Assembly: GCF_900314695.1 (NCBI RefSeq)
Contig: NZ_OMWD01000005.1
Location: forward strand, 21,052 to 85,051
DNA: 64,000 nucleotides
Direction: 5' to 3'
From: an uncultured Methanobrevibacter sp.
Lineage (GTDB): Archaea > Methanobacteriota > Methanobacteria > Methanobacteriales > Methanobacteriaceae
The notes under the pieces are model-generated. The model was not told the origin of the DNA. It searched no databases and was given only the letters and a program-made list of their open reading frames with translations. Of this stretch, positions 42,953 through 51,411 are shown in pieces. How positions within the stretch are numbered: the stretch's first letter is position 1; the number at the start of each line of letters is the position of its first letter. Both the position numbers and the translations under genes were made by a program.

Positions 42953-43567
42953 ATGAAATGTAGTAAATGCGGTTTTGAAAATAAGGACAATGCGAAATTT
43001 TGCACAAAATGTGGTGGGAAATTAATTGAAGAAAATAATCCTCCTGCCGTTAATCAAAGTTCCAATAATTCTAAAATTATTGTGGCTTTATTGATTGTGA
43101 TAATTATTATTCTTGTTGCGGTTATCGGTTCTTTTGTAATGACTAATCATTCAGATTCCTCTTCAACCAGTGACGCTTCAAGTGGATCCGTAAAAACATC
43201 TCAGGATGCTAGTGGTGATGAAGAAAATAATCAACAAACCACCCAATCTGCGGATTCTTCCAAATCAAAAACCAAGTCATGGGAATCTATAGGTCGTTAT
43301 TCCGGTTCGGGTTCCGGATCACAGAAGATTGATGTTCCATCAGGTAAAATCATGGTGAAACTTTCAGCATTCCCTATTAAAAATTATGCTGATAATCATT
43401 TGTATGTAACCGGTTCAAGTGGTACTGGCGGTGTAGACTGGGGACCAACTAGTGATGTAGAAACCAGATCAGATTCATTTGAGTGTACTTTATCCAGTTC
43501 AGAGACTTTCACTATTGATTATTATGAAACAGTCAGTTGGGAAGTTGAATTTTTCAGATATCAATAA
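42953..43567 (+). CDS. Zinc-ribbon membrane protein with outer beta-rich domain
   Basis: This 204-residue protein starts with one zinc ribbon (MKCSKCGFENKDNAKFCTKCG), then a helix (IIVALLIVIIIILVAVIGSFV), a Ser/Thr/Asp-rich linker of about 50 residues, and a C-terminal domain of about 95 residues with beta-type pattern (KIMVKLSAFPI, ETFTIDYYETVSW). The ribbon would be cytoplasmic and the rest outside. I chose ATG 42953 because it opens the ribbon directly and lies about 25 bases after a TATA-like TATTATATAA (leaderless message); GTG 42911 would add a hydrophobic stretch. Family unknown. Confidence 0.72.
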   Translation: MKCSKCGFENKDNAKFCTKCGGKLIEENNPPAVNQSSNNSKIIVALLIVIIIILVAVIGSFVMTNHSDSSSTSDASSGSVKTSQDASGDEENNQQTTQSADSSKSKTKSWESIGRYSGSGSGSQKIDVPSGKIMVKLSAFPIKNYADNHLYVTGSSGTGGVDWGPTSDVETRSDSFECTLSSSETFTIDYYETVSWEVEFFRYQ

Positions 43568-43576
43568 ATTATTAAT

Positions 43577-44311
43577 ATGCTGAATAATAAAGTATCTAGT
43601 ATGTTTTTTGATTTAAATATTAAAGGTAGCAGCCTGGAAAATAATTTGATTTTGGCCAATCAGGCTTCTGAATATGGTTGGAATCATATTAATTTTTCAT
43701 ATGGTCAAAATGATTTTGCAGATGCCTTAAAATTTAAGGATGAGCTTATTGATGAGTTAAATGAAAAAATTTCATGCGACTACACTTTAGAAATTAAATC
43801 AAATAAGGTAAATGAAATCAGAAAGATTACTAATAAGTTTAGAAATAAATCTTCATGTATTTCAGTTGTTGGCGGAGATTTAAAGGTAAATAGAGCAGTT
43901 CTGGAAAATATTAAAATTGATGTTTTATCAAGACCATACCTAAAGCGTTTTGACAGTGGAATAAATCATGTGCTTTCTCATGAAGCTGTAAACAATAATG
44001 TTGCTATTGAATTATGCTTTAAAGATATTTTGAGAAGTTATCTGTCTCATAGGTCTAAAGTAATTTCTAATTTTAAGGATATCTATACGTTATACAGAAA
44101 ATTTGATTTTCCATTAATTTTATCGTCTCGGGCAGAATCTGTTTTTGACATTAGAACCACTCATGACTTTGTTGCTGTTTTTAAACAAACTGGATTGTCT
44201 GATGATGAAATAGAAAAATCATTTATCACATCTTTGAATATATTGGAATTTAATAAAAATCGTGATGATCTTATTTTAAAAGGCGTAAGGAGGGTTAATG
44301 ATGGGTCTTAA
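43577..44311 (+). CDS. rnp3: Ribonuclease P protein component 3 (Rpp30)
   Basis: This 244-residue protein is the archaeal Rpp30 homologue, a PHP-like TIM barrel that with Pop5 activates the RNase P RNA for tRNA 5' processing. It begins with the FFDLNIKGSS strand, has VVGGDLKVNRAVLENIKIDVLS and the C-terminal LILSSRAESVFDIRTTHDFV segment typical of the family. It overlaps rnp2 by 14 bases, as is common in archaea, and is cotranscribed upstream of the proteasome-exosome genes. Confidence 0.9.
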   Translation: MLNNKVSSMFFDLNIKGSSLENNLILANQASEYGWNHINFSYGQNDFADALKFKDELIDELNEKISCDYTLEIKSNKVNEIRKITNKFRNKSSCISVVGGDLKVNRAVLENIKIDVLSRPYLKRFDSGINHVLSHEAVNNNVAIELCFKDILRSYLSHRSKVISNFKDIYTLYRKFDFPLILSSRAESVFDIRTTHDFVAVFKQTGLSDDEIEKSFITSLNILEFNKNRDDLILKGVRRVNDGS

Positions 44312-44657
44312 GGTTCTTCCACCTACACTTCGCAAAAATAATCGATATTTAACAGTTGATATTAAAATCACTTCTCAGATTACTAAGGATAATCTTGTTT
44401 CAATCGTTTGGGATGCATGCGTAAAATTTCAAGGAGAACTCAATTCAGCTAATTTTAATTTATGGGTAATGAGATTTTATGAGATTGAAAAAACTGAAGA
44501 ATATTACTGTTATAAGGCAATTATAAGATGTCAAAGAGATTTTGTTGATGATGTAAGGTCATCATTAGCCTTGGCAAATATGTACAGAAATGAGAGAATT
44601 TCCATAACTACAGTGGGTTTGTCCGGAACAATAAAAGCATCACATAAATTCATTTAA
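44298..44657 (+). CDS. rnp2: Ribonuclease P protein component 2 (Pop5)
   Basis: This 119-residue Pop5 homologue partners Rpp30 in RNase P. The N-terminal LPPTLRKNNRYLTVDI and the basic RCQRDFVDDVRSSLALA region match the family. It starts within the rnp3 reading frame (AAGGAGGGTTAATG supplies the site), and a 219-base spacer separates it from psmA, so the superoperon may have a second promoter there. Confidence 0.9.
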   Translation: MMGLKVLPPTLRKNNRYLTVDIKITSQITKDNLVSIVWDACVKFQGELNSANFNLWVMRFYEIEKTEEYYCYKAIIRCQRDFVDDVRSSLALANMYRNERISITTVGLSGTIKASHKFI

Positions 44658-44876
44658 TTACTTTTTGTTATTTTAAAATAGAAAACTTTATAAATAATAT
44701 ATATTATATATAACAATTGAATTTATGGAAACTGAGTAAAAAAAAGTATTTTAATAAACTACTGTGTAGTAATTAGAAGTAAATTGCCATTCATGGAGAT
44801 TGGTTTTATTTTTTATGTTGTTGAATTAAAAATGTAATATTTATTAAAATATTTATATAAAATATGAGGTATTAAT

Positions 44877-45650
44877 ATGCAACCTTTACAAAATGCTGGA
44901 TATGATAGGGCTATTACTGTATTTAGCCCAGATGGAAGACTTTTCCAAGTAGAATATGCAAGAGAAGCTGTTAAAAGAGGAACAACCTCAATCGGTGTAA
45001 AAAGTTCTGAAGGTATTGTTTTAGCTGTAGATAAAAGAACCACTTCTAATTTGGTAGAAGCTTCATCTATTGAAAAAATATTTAAAATAGATGAACATAT
45101 TGGAGCAGCTACTTCAGGTCTTGTTGCTGATGCAAGAGCTTTAGTTGAAAGAGCAAGAGTGGAAGCTCAAATTAACAAAATCACATATAGCGAACCTATT
45201 AGGGTAGAAAGCTTATCTAAAAAGTTATGTGATATGTTACAGTTATATACTCAAAATGGTGGTGTAAGACCTTTCGGTTCAGCTTTAATCATCGGTGGAG
45301 TATATGAAAATAAATGTAAATTATTTGAAACCGATCCTAGTGGTGCATTAATCGAATACAAAGCTACTGCAATTGGTTCCGGCAGATCTGCTGCTATGGA
45401 TATTTTTGAAGAAAAATATTCTGATGATGTTACATTAGAAGGAGCTATCAAATTAGCTATTACTGCTATTGATGAAGCTACTGATCATGATACTACTTCA
45501 AACAATGTTGAAATTGCTGTCATTAAAAAAGATGATGGTAAATATGAAAAACTTTCTCATGAAGAGGTTCAAAAATTCATCGATGAAATTTTGGCTGAAA
45601 AAGAAGAGGAAGTTGAAGAAGTGGATGATTCTGAAGAAGATGAAGAATAA
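44877..45650 (+). CDS. psmA: Proteasome alpha subunit
   Basis: This 257-residue protein forms the outer rings of the 20S proteasome. The N-terminal gate sequence YDRAITVFSPDGRLFQVEYA and the alpha signature are intact; RPFGSALIIGG and GYSATAIGSGR-like AIGSGRSAAMD follow. The C-terminus is strongly acidic (EEEVEEVDDSEEDEE), longer than needed for the fold. ATTTATATAAAAT (44850-44862) is a likely TATA element, very close to the start, which also has TGAGGT. It leads the SBDS-exosome genes. Confidence 0.95.
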   Translation: MQPLQNAGYDRAITVFSPDGRLFQVEYAREAVKRGTTSIGVKSSEGIVLAVDKRTTSNLVEASSIEKIFKIDEHIGAATSGLVADARALVERARVEAQINKITYSEPIRVESLSKKLCDMLQLYTQNGGVRPFGSALIIGGVYENKCKLFETDPSGALIEYKATAIGSGRSAAMDIFEEKYSDDVTLEGAIKLAITAIDEATDHDTTSNNVEIAVIKKDDGKYEKLSHEEVQKFIDEILAEKEEEVEEVDDSEEDEE

Positions 45651-45675
45651 ATGTTTATAGTTGGGGGATGTTTCA

Positions 45676-46377
45676 ATGGTAAATGTTGATGAAGCTATTA
45701 TTGCTAAATATGAATATTGTGGTGAACATTTTGAAATATTGGTTGACCCTGATTTAGCAGCTGATTATAGAAATCCTGATGGCCCAGATGTTGCCATTGA
45801 AGATCTTTTAGCTGTTGAAGAAATTTTTAAAGACTCCAAAAAAGGAGACAAAGCTTCTGATGAAGCTATGAATAAAATTTTTGAAACTACAGATCCTATT
45901 GAAGTTTCTAAAGTTATACTTGAAAAAGGGACTGTTCAATTAACTGCTGATCAAAAAAGAAAAATGCAAGAGGATAAACGTAAATTGGTTATTAATAAAA
46001 TAGCTAAAGAAGCAATAAATCCTCAAAATGGATTACCTCATCCAGCACAAAGAATTGAAAATGCTATTGATGAGGCTAAAGTTAAATTTGATCCTTTCAC
46101 TTCAGTTGATCAACAAGTCCAAACTGCTTTAAAAGCTATTAAACCACTTATTCCTATCAGGTTTGAGAAAGTTAAAGTTGCAGTCAGACTCCCAGGTTCT
46201 GCCGCAGGTAGTGCCTATTCTATAATTCACGGATTTGGTGAAATTATAAATGAAGAATGGCAACAAGATGGGTCCTGGATAGGTATTGTTGAAATGCCTG
46301 GTGGTCTTCAAGATTCCTTTGCTGCTAAAATGGCTGAAATTTCAAGTGGGGAAGCAGAAACTAGAACTATTAAATAA
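45676..46377 (+). CDS. Ribosome maturation factor SBDS (Sdo1)
   Basis: This 233-residue archaeal SBDS protein helps release the anti-association factor from 60S-like subunits. It shows the N-terminal FYSH domain (IIAKYEYCGEHFEILVDPDLA), the central helical domain with RKMQEDKRKLVINKIAKEAINP and the C-terminal ferredoxin-like domain (PIRFEKVKVAVRLPGSAAGS). I chose ATG 45676, eight bases after GGGGGAT, rather than TTG 45661. Its place between psmA and rrp4 is the conserved archaeal order. Confidence 0.93.
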   Translation: MVNVDEAIIAKYEYCGEHFEILVDPDLAADYRNPDGPDVAIEDLLAVEEIFKDSKKGDKASDEAMNKIFETTDPIEVSKVILEKGTVQLTADQKRKMQEDKRKLVINKIAKEAINPQNGLPHPAQRIENAIDEAKVKFDPFTSVDQQVQTALKAIKPLIPIRFEKVKVAVRLPGSAAGSAYSIIHGFGEIINEEWQQDGSWIGIVEMPGGLQDSFAAKMAEISSGEAETRTIK

Positions 46378-46407
46378 TTAAATTAATTTTCAACTTATGG
46401 GATTATT

Positions 46408-47331
46408 ATGATATATGTGGAGAATAAAGATTTAGTTATTCCTGGACAAGTATTGGCTGATGATGAATACTATTCAGGGAGAGGTACCTTTAAAGAGAAT
46501 GGTAAAGTTTGTTCTTCTTTAATGGGACTTGTTTCTTTAAGGAATAAAAAAATAAGAGTTATTCCTCTTAAAAGTAAATATGTTCCTAAAAAAGGAGATG
46601 TTGTAATAGGTAAGATTAATGATGTTAGATTCTCAATGTGGGATGTAGATATTAATTCACCTTATTCTGGAATTTTACCTGCTTTTGAAGTGTTCGGTCG
46701 TGAGAAAAAAGAACTCAACAAAGTATATGATGTTGGGGACGTGCTATTTTTAAGAGTTGTCGACGTTGATGAAATCAAAAAGGCAAAACTTGGTTTAAAA
46801 GGAAGAGGAATGGGTAAATTCAAAGGAGGAATTATTGTAGATATTGCTCCAACCAAAGTTCCTAGATTAATCGGTAAAAAAGGTTCAATGATCAACATGA
46901 TTAAAGATAAAACAAAATGTAAAATCGTCGTTGGTCAAAATGGTCTTGTATGGGTTAAAGGTGATGGGGACATGGAACAACTTACCAAAAATGTTATTCA
47001 TTTAATCGAAGCTGAAGCTCATACTTCCGGTTTAACCAACAAAATCAAAAACAAATTATACTTAGCTATTGATGGTGAATTACCACCTGAAGAAGTTCCT
47101 GAAGAGGAAGAAGAATTTGTTTTAGAAAAACCTAAACTTCAAAATTTTAAAGAAGAATTAGAGCAAGAAGAAAAAGAAGCTGAAGAAGAAGCCGAAGAAA
47201 GTGAAGATGAAAAAGAAGATAAACCTAACATAGCTGAGGTTATTGAAGAAATTAAGAGAAAAAATAAAAAGGATAATACATTATCTTATGGTGATAACTC
47301 AAATAATTCTTTTATTTTAAATAATAAATAA
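46408..47331 (+). CDS. rrp4: Exosome RNA-binding subunit Rrp4 with long acidic tail
   Basis: This 307-residue cap subunit of the archaeal exosome has an N-terminal domain (KDLVIPGQVLADDEYYSGRG), an S1 domain (PKKGDVVIGKINDVRFSMW) and a KH domain (PTKVPRLIGKKGSMINMIK). From about residue 225 it continues into an 80-residue tail that is first extremely acidic (EELEQEEKEAEEEAEESEDE) and then basic and Asn-rich, not part of the usual fold. It sits between SBDS and rrp41, the standard order. Confidence 0.93.
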   Translation: MIYVENKDLVIPGQVLADDEYYSGRGTFKENGKVCSSLMGLVSLRNKKIRVIPLKSKYVPKKGDVVIGKINDVRFSMWDVDINSPYSGILPAFEVFGREKKELNKVYDVGDVLFLRVVDVDEIKKAKLGLKGRGMGKFKGGIIVDIAPTKVPRLIGKKGSMINMIKDKTKCKIVVGQNGLVWVKGDGDMEQLTKNVIHLIEAEAHTSGLTNKIKNKLYLAIDGELPPEEVPEEEEEFVLEKPKLQNFKEELEQEEKEAEEEAEESEDEKEDKPNIAEVIEEIKRKNKKDNTLSYGDNSNNSFILNNK

Positions 47332-47367
47332 TGATTATTAATTCTTCGTGTATAAAATGAGGTTGAT

Positions 47368-48063
47368 ATGATGTCAGAAATGATAAGAGAAGATGGTAGG
47401 AAGTTTAATGAATTGCGTCCTATAAAAATTGAAGCTGGAGTTCTTGAACGTGCAGATGGTTCAGCTTATTTGGAAGTTGGAGGAAATAAAATTTTAGTTG
47501 CTGTTTATGGGCCAAGAGAATCATATATCAGAAGATTACTAGAGCCTAATACTGGTGTTATCAGATGCAGATATAACATGGCTCCATTTTCAGTAGATGA
47601 TAGGAAAAGACCAGGGCCTGATAGAAGATCATCTGAAATTTCTAAAATTACTGCTGATGCATTAAGACCAGCATTAATGTTGGAAAATTATCCTCGTTCA
47701 ATGATTGATATTTATATAGAAGTAATTGAAGCTGAAGGTGGAACTCGTTGTGCAGGAATTACTGCAGCTTCCGTTGCTTTAGTTGATGCAGGAATACCTA
47801 TGAAAGATATTGTTGTAGGTTGTGCTGCTGGTAAAGTTAATGATGAAATTGTGCTTGATTTGTCTGAAGTTGAAGATAAAGAAGGTCAAGCTGATGTTCC
47901 AATAGCTATTATGCCAAGAACTGGTGAAATTACTTTATTACAAAGTGATGGTAATTTAACTGAAGAAGAATTTGCAAAAGCAATCGATTTAGCTATGGAA
48001 GGATGTCTTGAAGTAAGTAAGCTTCAAAAAGAAGCTTTAATGAAAAAATATTCTACAGAATAG
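47368..48063 (+). CDS. rrp41: Exosome catalytic subunit Rrp41
   Basis: This RNase PH-type subunit (231 residues from the first ATG) forms the hexameric core with Rrp42 and holds the phosphorolytic site for 3'-5' RNA decay or tailing. Visible are the RPIKIEAGVLERADGSAYLE start, RCRYNMAPFSVDDRKRPGPDRRS with RNA/phosphate-binding arginines, and the catalytic acid in ALVDAGIPMKDIVVGCAAG. GAGGTTGAT lies so close that the second ATG (47371) or the one at 47380 may be the true start. Confidence 0.93.
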   Translation: MMSEMIREDGRKFNELRPIKIEAGVLERADGSAYLEVGGNKILVAVYGPRESYIRRLLEPNTGVIRCRYNMAPFSVDDRKRPGPDRRSSEISKITADALRPALMLENYPRSMIDIYIEVIEAEGGTRCAGITAASVALVDAGIPMKDIVVGCAAGKVNDEIVLDLSEVEDKEGQADVPIAIMPRTGEITLLQSDGNLTEEEFAKAIDLAMEGCLEVSKLQKEALMKKYSTE

Positions 48064-48075
48064 TGGGTGGATAAT

Positions 48076-48861
48076 ATGGATATAGTACCAGAAATTACAA
48101 GACAAAGTATTACTAACCTTGTCACAAATGATAAAAGAGAAGATGGCAGGGGATTAGATGAGTATAGGGATATTTCTATTGAAACTGATGTAATATCTAA
48201 AGCTGAAGGTTCTGCTCGTGTTAAAATTGGTGGAACTCAAGTTATTGTAGGTATTAAACCACAACTTGGAAGCCCATTTCCAGATACTCCTGAACTTGGA
48301 GTTTTAATGACTAATTGTGAAATGTTGCCAATGGCTGATCCTAACTTTGAACCAGGACCACCTAGTGATGATTCAATTGAACTTGCACGTGTGGTTGACA
48401 GAGGTATTCGTGAAAGTGAATTAGTGGAATTGGATAAATTATGTGTTGAAGAAGGAAAACACGTTTGGATGTTATTTATTGATTTACATATCATTGATAA
48501 CTGTGGAAATCTCTTTGATGCATGTGAATTAGCTGTAATGGCTGCACTTAAATCCACTAAATTACCTGTAGCATCAATTGTTGATGAAGAAGTTGTTTTA
48601 AGTGAAGATGAAACTTTTGATTTACCAATCAACAATGAATTAGCTTTATGTACTTTTGTTAAAATTGGTGATAAAATGGTTTTAGACCCAACATTGGATG
48701 AAGAAAGAGTTGCAAGTGCTCGTTTAAATGTTGGTGTTACTAAAGATGGTAGAATTTGTTCTATGCAAAAAGGCGGTTCCCAACCATTTAATAAAGAAGA
48801 ACTTCTTTCAGCTGTAAATGTAGCTATTTCAAAAACAAAAGAATTGATAGAACATCTCTAA
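48076..48861 (+). CDS. rrp42: Exosome structural subunit Rrp42
   Basis: This 261-residue RNase PH-like subunit pairs with Rrp41 but lacks the catalytic residues; it shows DKREDGRGLDEYRDISIETD and PLSSFVKIGDKMVLDPTLDE-type C-terminal features (CTFVKIGDKMVLDPTLDEE). ATG 48076, about six bases after GGGTGG, is preferred over GTG 48067. It ends the superoperon here: the ribosomal protein L37Ae and RNA polymerase P genes that often follow in archaea are replaced by a convergent mobA, overlapping by four bases. Confidence 0.93.
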   Translation: MDIVPEITRQSITNLVTNDKREDGRGLDEYRDISIETDVISKAEGSARVKIGGTQVIVGIKPQLGSPFPDTPELGVLMTNCEMLPMADPNFEPGPPSDDSIELARVVDRGIRESELVELDKLCVEEGKHVWMLFIDLHIIDNCGNLFDACELAVMAALKSTKLPVASIVDEEVVLSEDETFDLPINNELALCTFVKIGDKMVLDPTLDEERVASARLNVGVTKDGRICSMQKGGSQPFNKEELLSAVNVAISKTKELIEHL

Positions 48862-49487
48862 ATGTCTGATGGACGATTCAGATTTCTAAATTCTTTTTTT
48901 TCTATTTTTTTATTATCAATTAAAACAAATTTTGTATCTATTTTTTCTATTAATCCTTTGATGTGCAAAACATCTGTACTTATTAATTCTTCAATAGTCG
49001 GAATTATATTTTTACTGTAAATTGAATGGAGTGGTTCGGATGTTTTTAGTTTCATATTTGAATCATGAAAAGGCACAATTGCCTGATAATTCACATCAAT
49101 TTCTTTAAAAATAGTTTTCACATATTTTTGTGAGACATATGGGCTATCACAAGGCAACACTAATGCATAATTGCTTGTGATGTATGATAATCCGGTCATT
49201 ATCCCTGGCATAGGGCCTTTGTCTTTTATTTTATCTTCAACAAAGGTGATTTTATAAGTGTAATCTTTTGGATTTATGAATTTGCTATAGTTTTCAATTC
49301 TTTTTTCATCATTTAAAACAATTATTGCTTCATTAATTTGGTGGTTTAAAGTAGAAAGGATGTGTTTTATCATAGGTTTATCCTGAATAATCATAGACCC
49401 TTTGTCACGCCCCATTCTACTACTTTTACCTCCACATAAAATTATACAAGATTTAATATTTTCATTATTTTCGTTTTCATTACTCAT
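48858..49487 (-). CDS. mobA: Molybdenum cofactor guanylyltransferase (MobA-like)
   Basis: This 209-residue nucleotidyltransferase attaches GMP to molybdopterin, needed for formate dehydrogenase or formylmethanofuran dehydrogenase. The nucleotide loop is LCGGKSSRMGRDKG, and the metal-binding ALVLPCDSPYVS follows. It is the last gene of a minus-strand run and follows a membrane-protein gene by 21 bases. The end overlaps rrp42 on the other strand. Confidence 0.88.
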   Translation of the reverse strand: MSNENENNENIKSCIILCGGKSSRMGRDKGSMIIQDKPMIKHILSTLNHQINEAIIVLNDEKRIENYSKFINPKDYTYKITFVEDKIKDKGPMPGIMTGLSYITSNYALVLPCDSPYVSQKYVKTIFKEIDVNYQAIVPFHDSNMKLKTSEPLHSIYSKNIIPTIEELISTDVLHIKGLIEKIDTKFVLIDNKKIEKKEFRNLNRPSDI

Positions 49488-49508
49488 ATTAAATCTCCTA
49501 TTTTTTTT

Positions 49509-50273
49509 TCATTCTGTAACATATACGCTTGCTGTTTCATCAAATGGATTGGTACGTATTATCAATGCAATCATGTAAGGGTAATGCTTATTCAAGTATC
49601 TTAAATAGTAAACCCATTCATAGACTAATTTGCTGTATACTCTTTGCATGTCTCCATTTAAATGAGCAAAGTCTGAATCTGAAACTAATGCCAAATCTTT
49701 TCTGTGTTCTAATTCTTCATCCAGGTGAAGAATTGCATTTATCAAACCGGTGAACTCTTCCTTTTCAAGTAGATTTGGATTGTTTATTAAATTGATAATA
49801 AACTCTCTTTTATCAACTAATAGGGTTCTTAAGTTTTCTAAAAACTCTTCCCTATCTTCTAATCCCATATCTATAGCTGAAAAGTCAACAGTAGAACTTT
49901 TAAGTTCATTTAATTTATTTTCATAATCCTTATCTTCCCAGTTTTTAATGGATTTTAAGTTTTCAGTACTTGCTTTATATTTGTTTACGGTACTTAATTG
50001 ATTGATTAATTCATTTCCAACTTCAGAAAAGAAGGTGCTCATAAGCATATCTAATTTTTCAAGCATTGCTTCTTTTTCTTTTCTTTCAATAATTTCATCA
50101 AGTAAAAATGCCACAAGTAAAATATCTACCGGAATAAAACCTAAATGGGTCCAAACATAAGATATGATATGTTCAGCATCTCCTAAGACCAAATAATTTG
50201 ATCCATAGATGATAATTATTAAAAGGACCATTAATATTGAAAATTTTAATTTCCAACTTAAACGTTTACTCAT
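49509..50273 (-). CDS. Two-helix membrane protein with long helical cytoplasmic part
   Basis: This 254-residue protein has two N-terminal hydrophobic segments (LKFSILMVLLIIIIYGSNYL and WTHLGFIPVDILLVAFLLDE), the second followed by a charged, mostly helical region of about 190 residues that may form a coiled coil. I do not recognise a named family; similar small membrane proteins with a two-helix start are common. It lies 17 bases after cbiT and 21 before mobA, likely cotranscribed with both, though no shared pathway is evident. Confidence 0.65.
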   Translation of the reverse strand: MSKRLSWKLKFSILMVLLIIIIYGSNYLVLGDAEHIISYVWTHLGFIPVDILLVAFLLDEIIERKEKEAMLEKLDMLMSTFFSEVGNELINQLSTVNKYKASTENLKSIKNWEDKDYENKLNELKSSTVDFSAIDMGLEDREEFLENLRTLLVDKREFIINLINNPNLLEKEEFTGLINAILHLDEELEHRKDLALVSDSDFAHLNGDMQRVYSKLVYEWVYYLRYLNKHYPYMIALIIRTNPFDETASVYVTE

Positions 50274-50290
50274 TTTGTAATCTCCTTTTT

Positions 50291-50854
50291 TTATCTTTTT
50301 TTAGCAGTTATAATCGCTATTGGGTTTTCGCTAATCATTAATATTCCACGATCAAGAACTCTTCCATTAGAAACATTAACTTCCATGATTTTTGGATTAT
50401 ATCCCAAATCTTTAAGTTTGTTAATGGCTTCAACTTTAGTGTCAACCAATATCGCAGTGATTAGTATCCTGCCCTTTGAATTTAATTTTTCATCAACAAT
50501 GTCTAAGATATTTTCAAGTTGTCTGCCACTACCCCCAACAATGGCAATGTCAATATTGTCAATATCTTTTAGAGCATTTGCTCCATCATCATTAATTAAT
50601 GTGACATTATCGCCTAGTCCGAACTTTTCAAGGTTTTTACCTGTAACTTCAATTGCTTCGGGATTTGTATCAATGGATATGACTTCACATGCTCTTTGTG
50701 AAAATTCACATGTAAGTCCTCCGGTCCCACATCCGCAATCGACAACCTTGTCGGCATCTGTTACTTCAGATTTATATAGCAAAATTGCTCTTATGGCTTC
50801 CTTGGTTGGTCCAGGCACATCACAGGATTTAATAAAATCCGTATCTTCTAACAT
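50291..50854 (-). CDS. cbiT: Cobalt-precorrin C15-methyltransferase (decarboxylating)
   Basis: This 187-residue SAM enzyme methylates C15 and decarboxylates the corrin ring in the anaerobic cobalamin route; corrinoids are essential for methyl transfer in methanogens. The SAM-binding site is VVDCGCGTGGLTCEFS and the partner loop VISIDTNPEAIEV; VGGSGRQLENILDI matches CbiT. The N-terminal SCDVPGPTKEAIRAILL also fits. Its ATG begins one base before the ubiX stop region ends, so the genes are translationally coupled. Confidence 0.93.
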   Translation of the reverse strand: MLEDTDFIKSCDVPGPTKEAIRAILLYKSEVTDADKVVDCGCGTGGLTCEFSQRACEVISIDTNPEAIEVTGKNLEKFGLGDNVTLINDDGANALKDIDNIDIAIVGGSGRQLENILDIVDEKLNSKGRILITAILVDTKVEAINKLKDLGYNPKIMEVNVSNGRVLDRGILMISENPIAIITAKKR

Positions 50855-51403
50855 TTACTTCCACCTTTTAAATAGATTATTTTCAATTTTTAAAGAGTCT
50901 AAAATCTTTCCAACAATGAAGTTTATTTGGTCATCTACCGTATCATGGTTGGAATAAAATCCAGGCATTGCTGGCAGGATTATAGCTCCTTCTTGTGATA
51001 ATGTTAGCATATTTTGAATGTGAATACTTCTAAGTGGAGTTTCACGGGGGACAATGACTGTTGGTCTTTTTTCTTTAAGGCTCACATCTGCCACTCTTGT
51101 AATTGTATTTGATCCATATCCGTTGGCTATGGATGACAGTGTTTTCATGGAACATGGTACAATGGCTAATGCATCGGCTTTAAAGGACCCGCTATTGATT
51201 GAAGCGGTCATGTCATTGAAATCATAGTAGTTATCGGCAATTTTTATGATTTCATCCACTTCATATTCGGTTTCAGATTCAATAACTGTTTTCGCAGCGT
51301 CACTGATAACTAATCCGCTTTCAATATCTAATTCTTTTAAAACTTCAAGTAATCTTATTCCATAAATTACTCCACTTGCTCCAGTTATTGCAACAATAAT
51401 CAT
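50855..51403 (-). CDS. ubiX: UbiX family flavin prenyltransferase
   Basis: This 182-residue flavoprotein makes prenylated FMN, the cofactor of UbiD-type decarboxylases. It starts IIVAITGASGVIYGIRLLEV, and shows SGSFKADALAIVPCSMKTLSSIANG and RETPLRSIHIQNMLTLSQEGA, all standard. In methanogens the target decarboxylase is one of the UbiD-like proteins, possibly of the mevalonate or menaquinone-like routes. It lies between the HD-domain gene and cbiT in one run. Confidence 0.93.
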   Translation of the reverse strand: MIIVAITGASGVIYGIRLLEVLKELDIESGLVISDAAKTVIESETEYEVDEIIKIADNYYDFNDMTASINSGSFKADALAIVPCSMKTLSSIANGYGSNTITRVADVSLKEKRPTVIVPRETPLRSIHIQNMLTLSQEGAIILPAMPGFYSNHDTVDDQINFIVGKILDSLKIENNLFKRWK

Positions 51404-51411
51404 TTTATCTC

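Noticed and set aside
44658..44876. Possible small RNA gene between rnp2 and psmA
   Set aside because: A TATA-like CTTTATAAATAAT is present, but I see no tRNA fold, no C/D box pair and no stable hairpin, so no RNA gene is called.
50385..50957. 190-codon plus-strand frame opposite cbiT and ubiX
   Set aside because: Antisense shadow; both minus-strand genes show strong family motifs.
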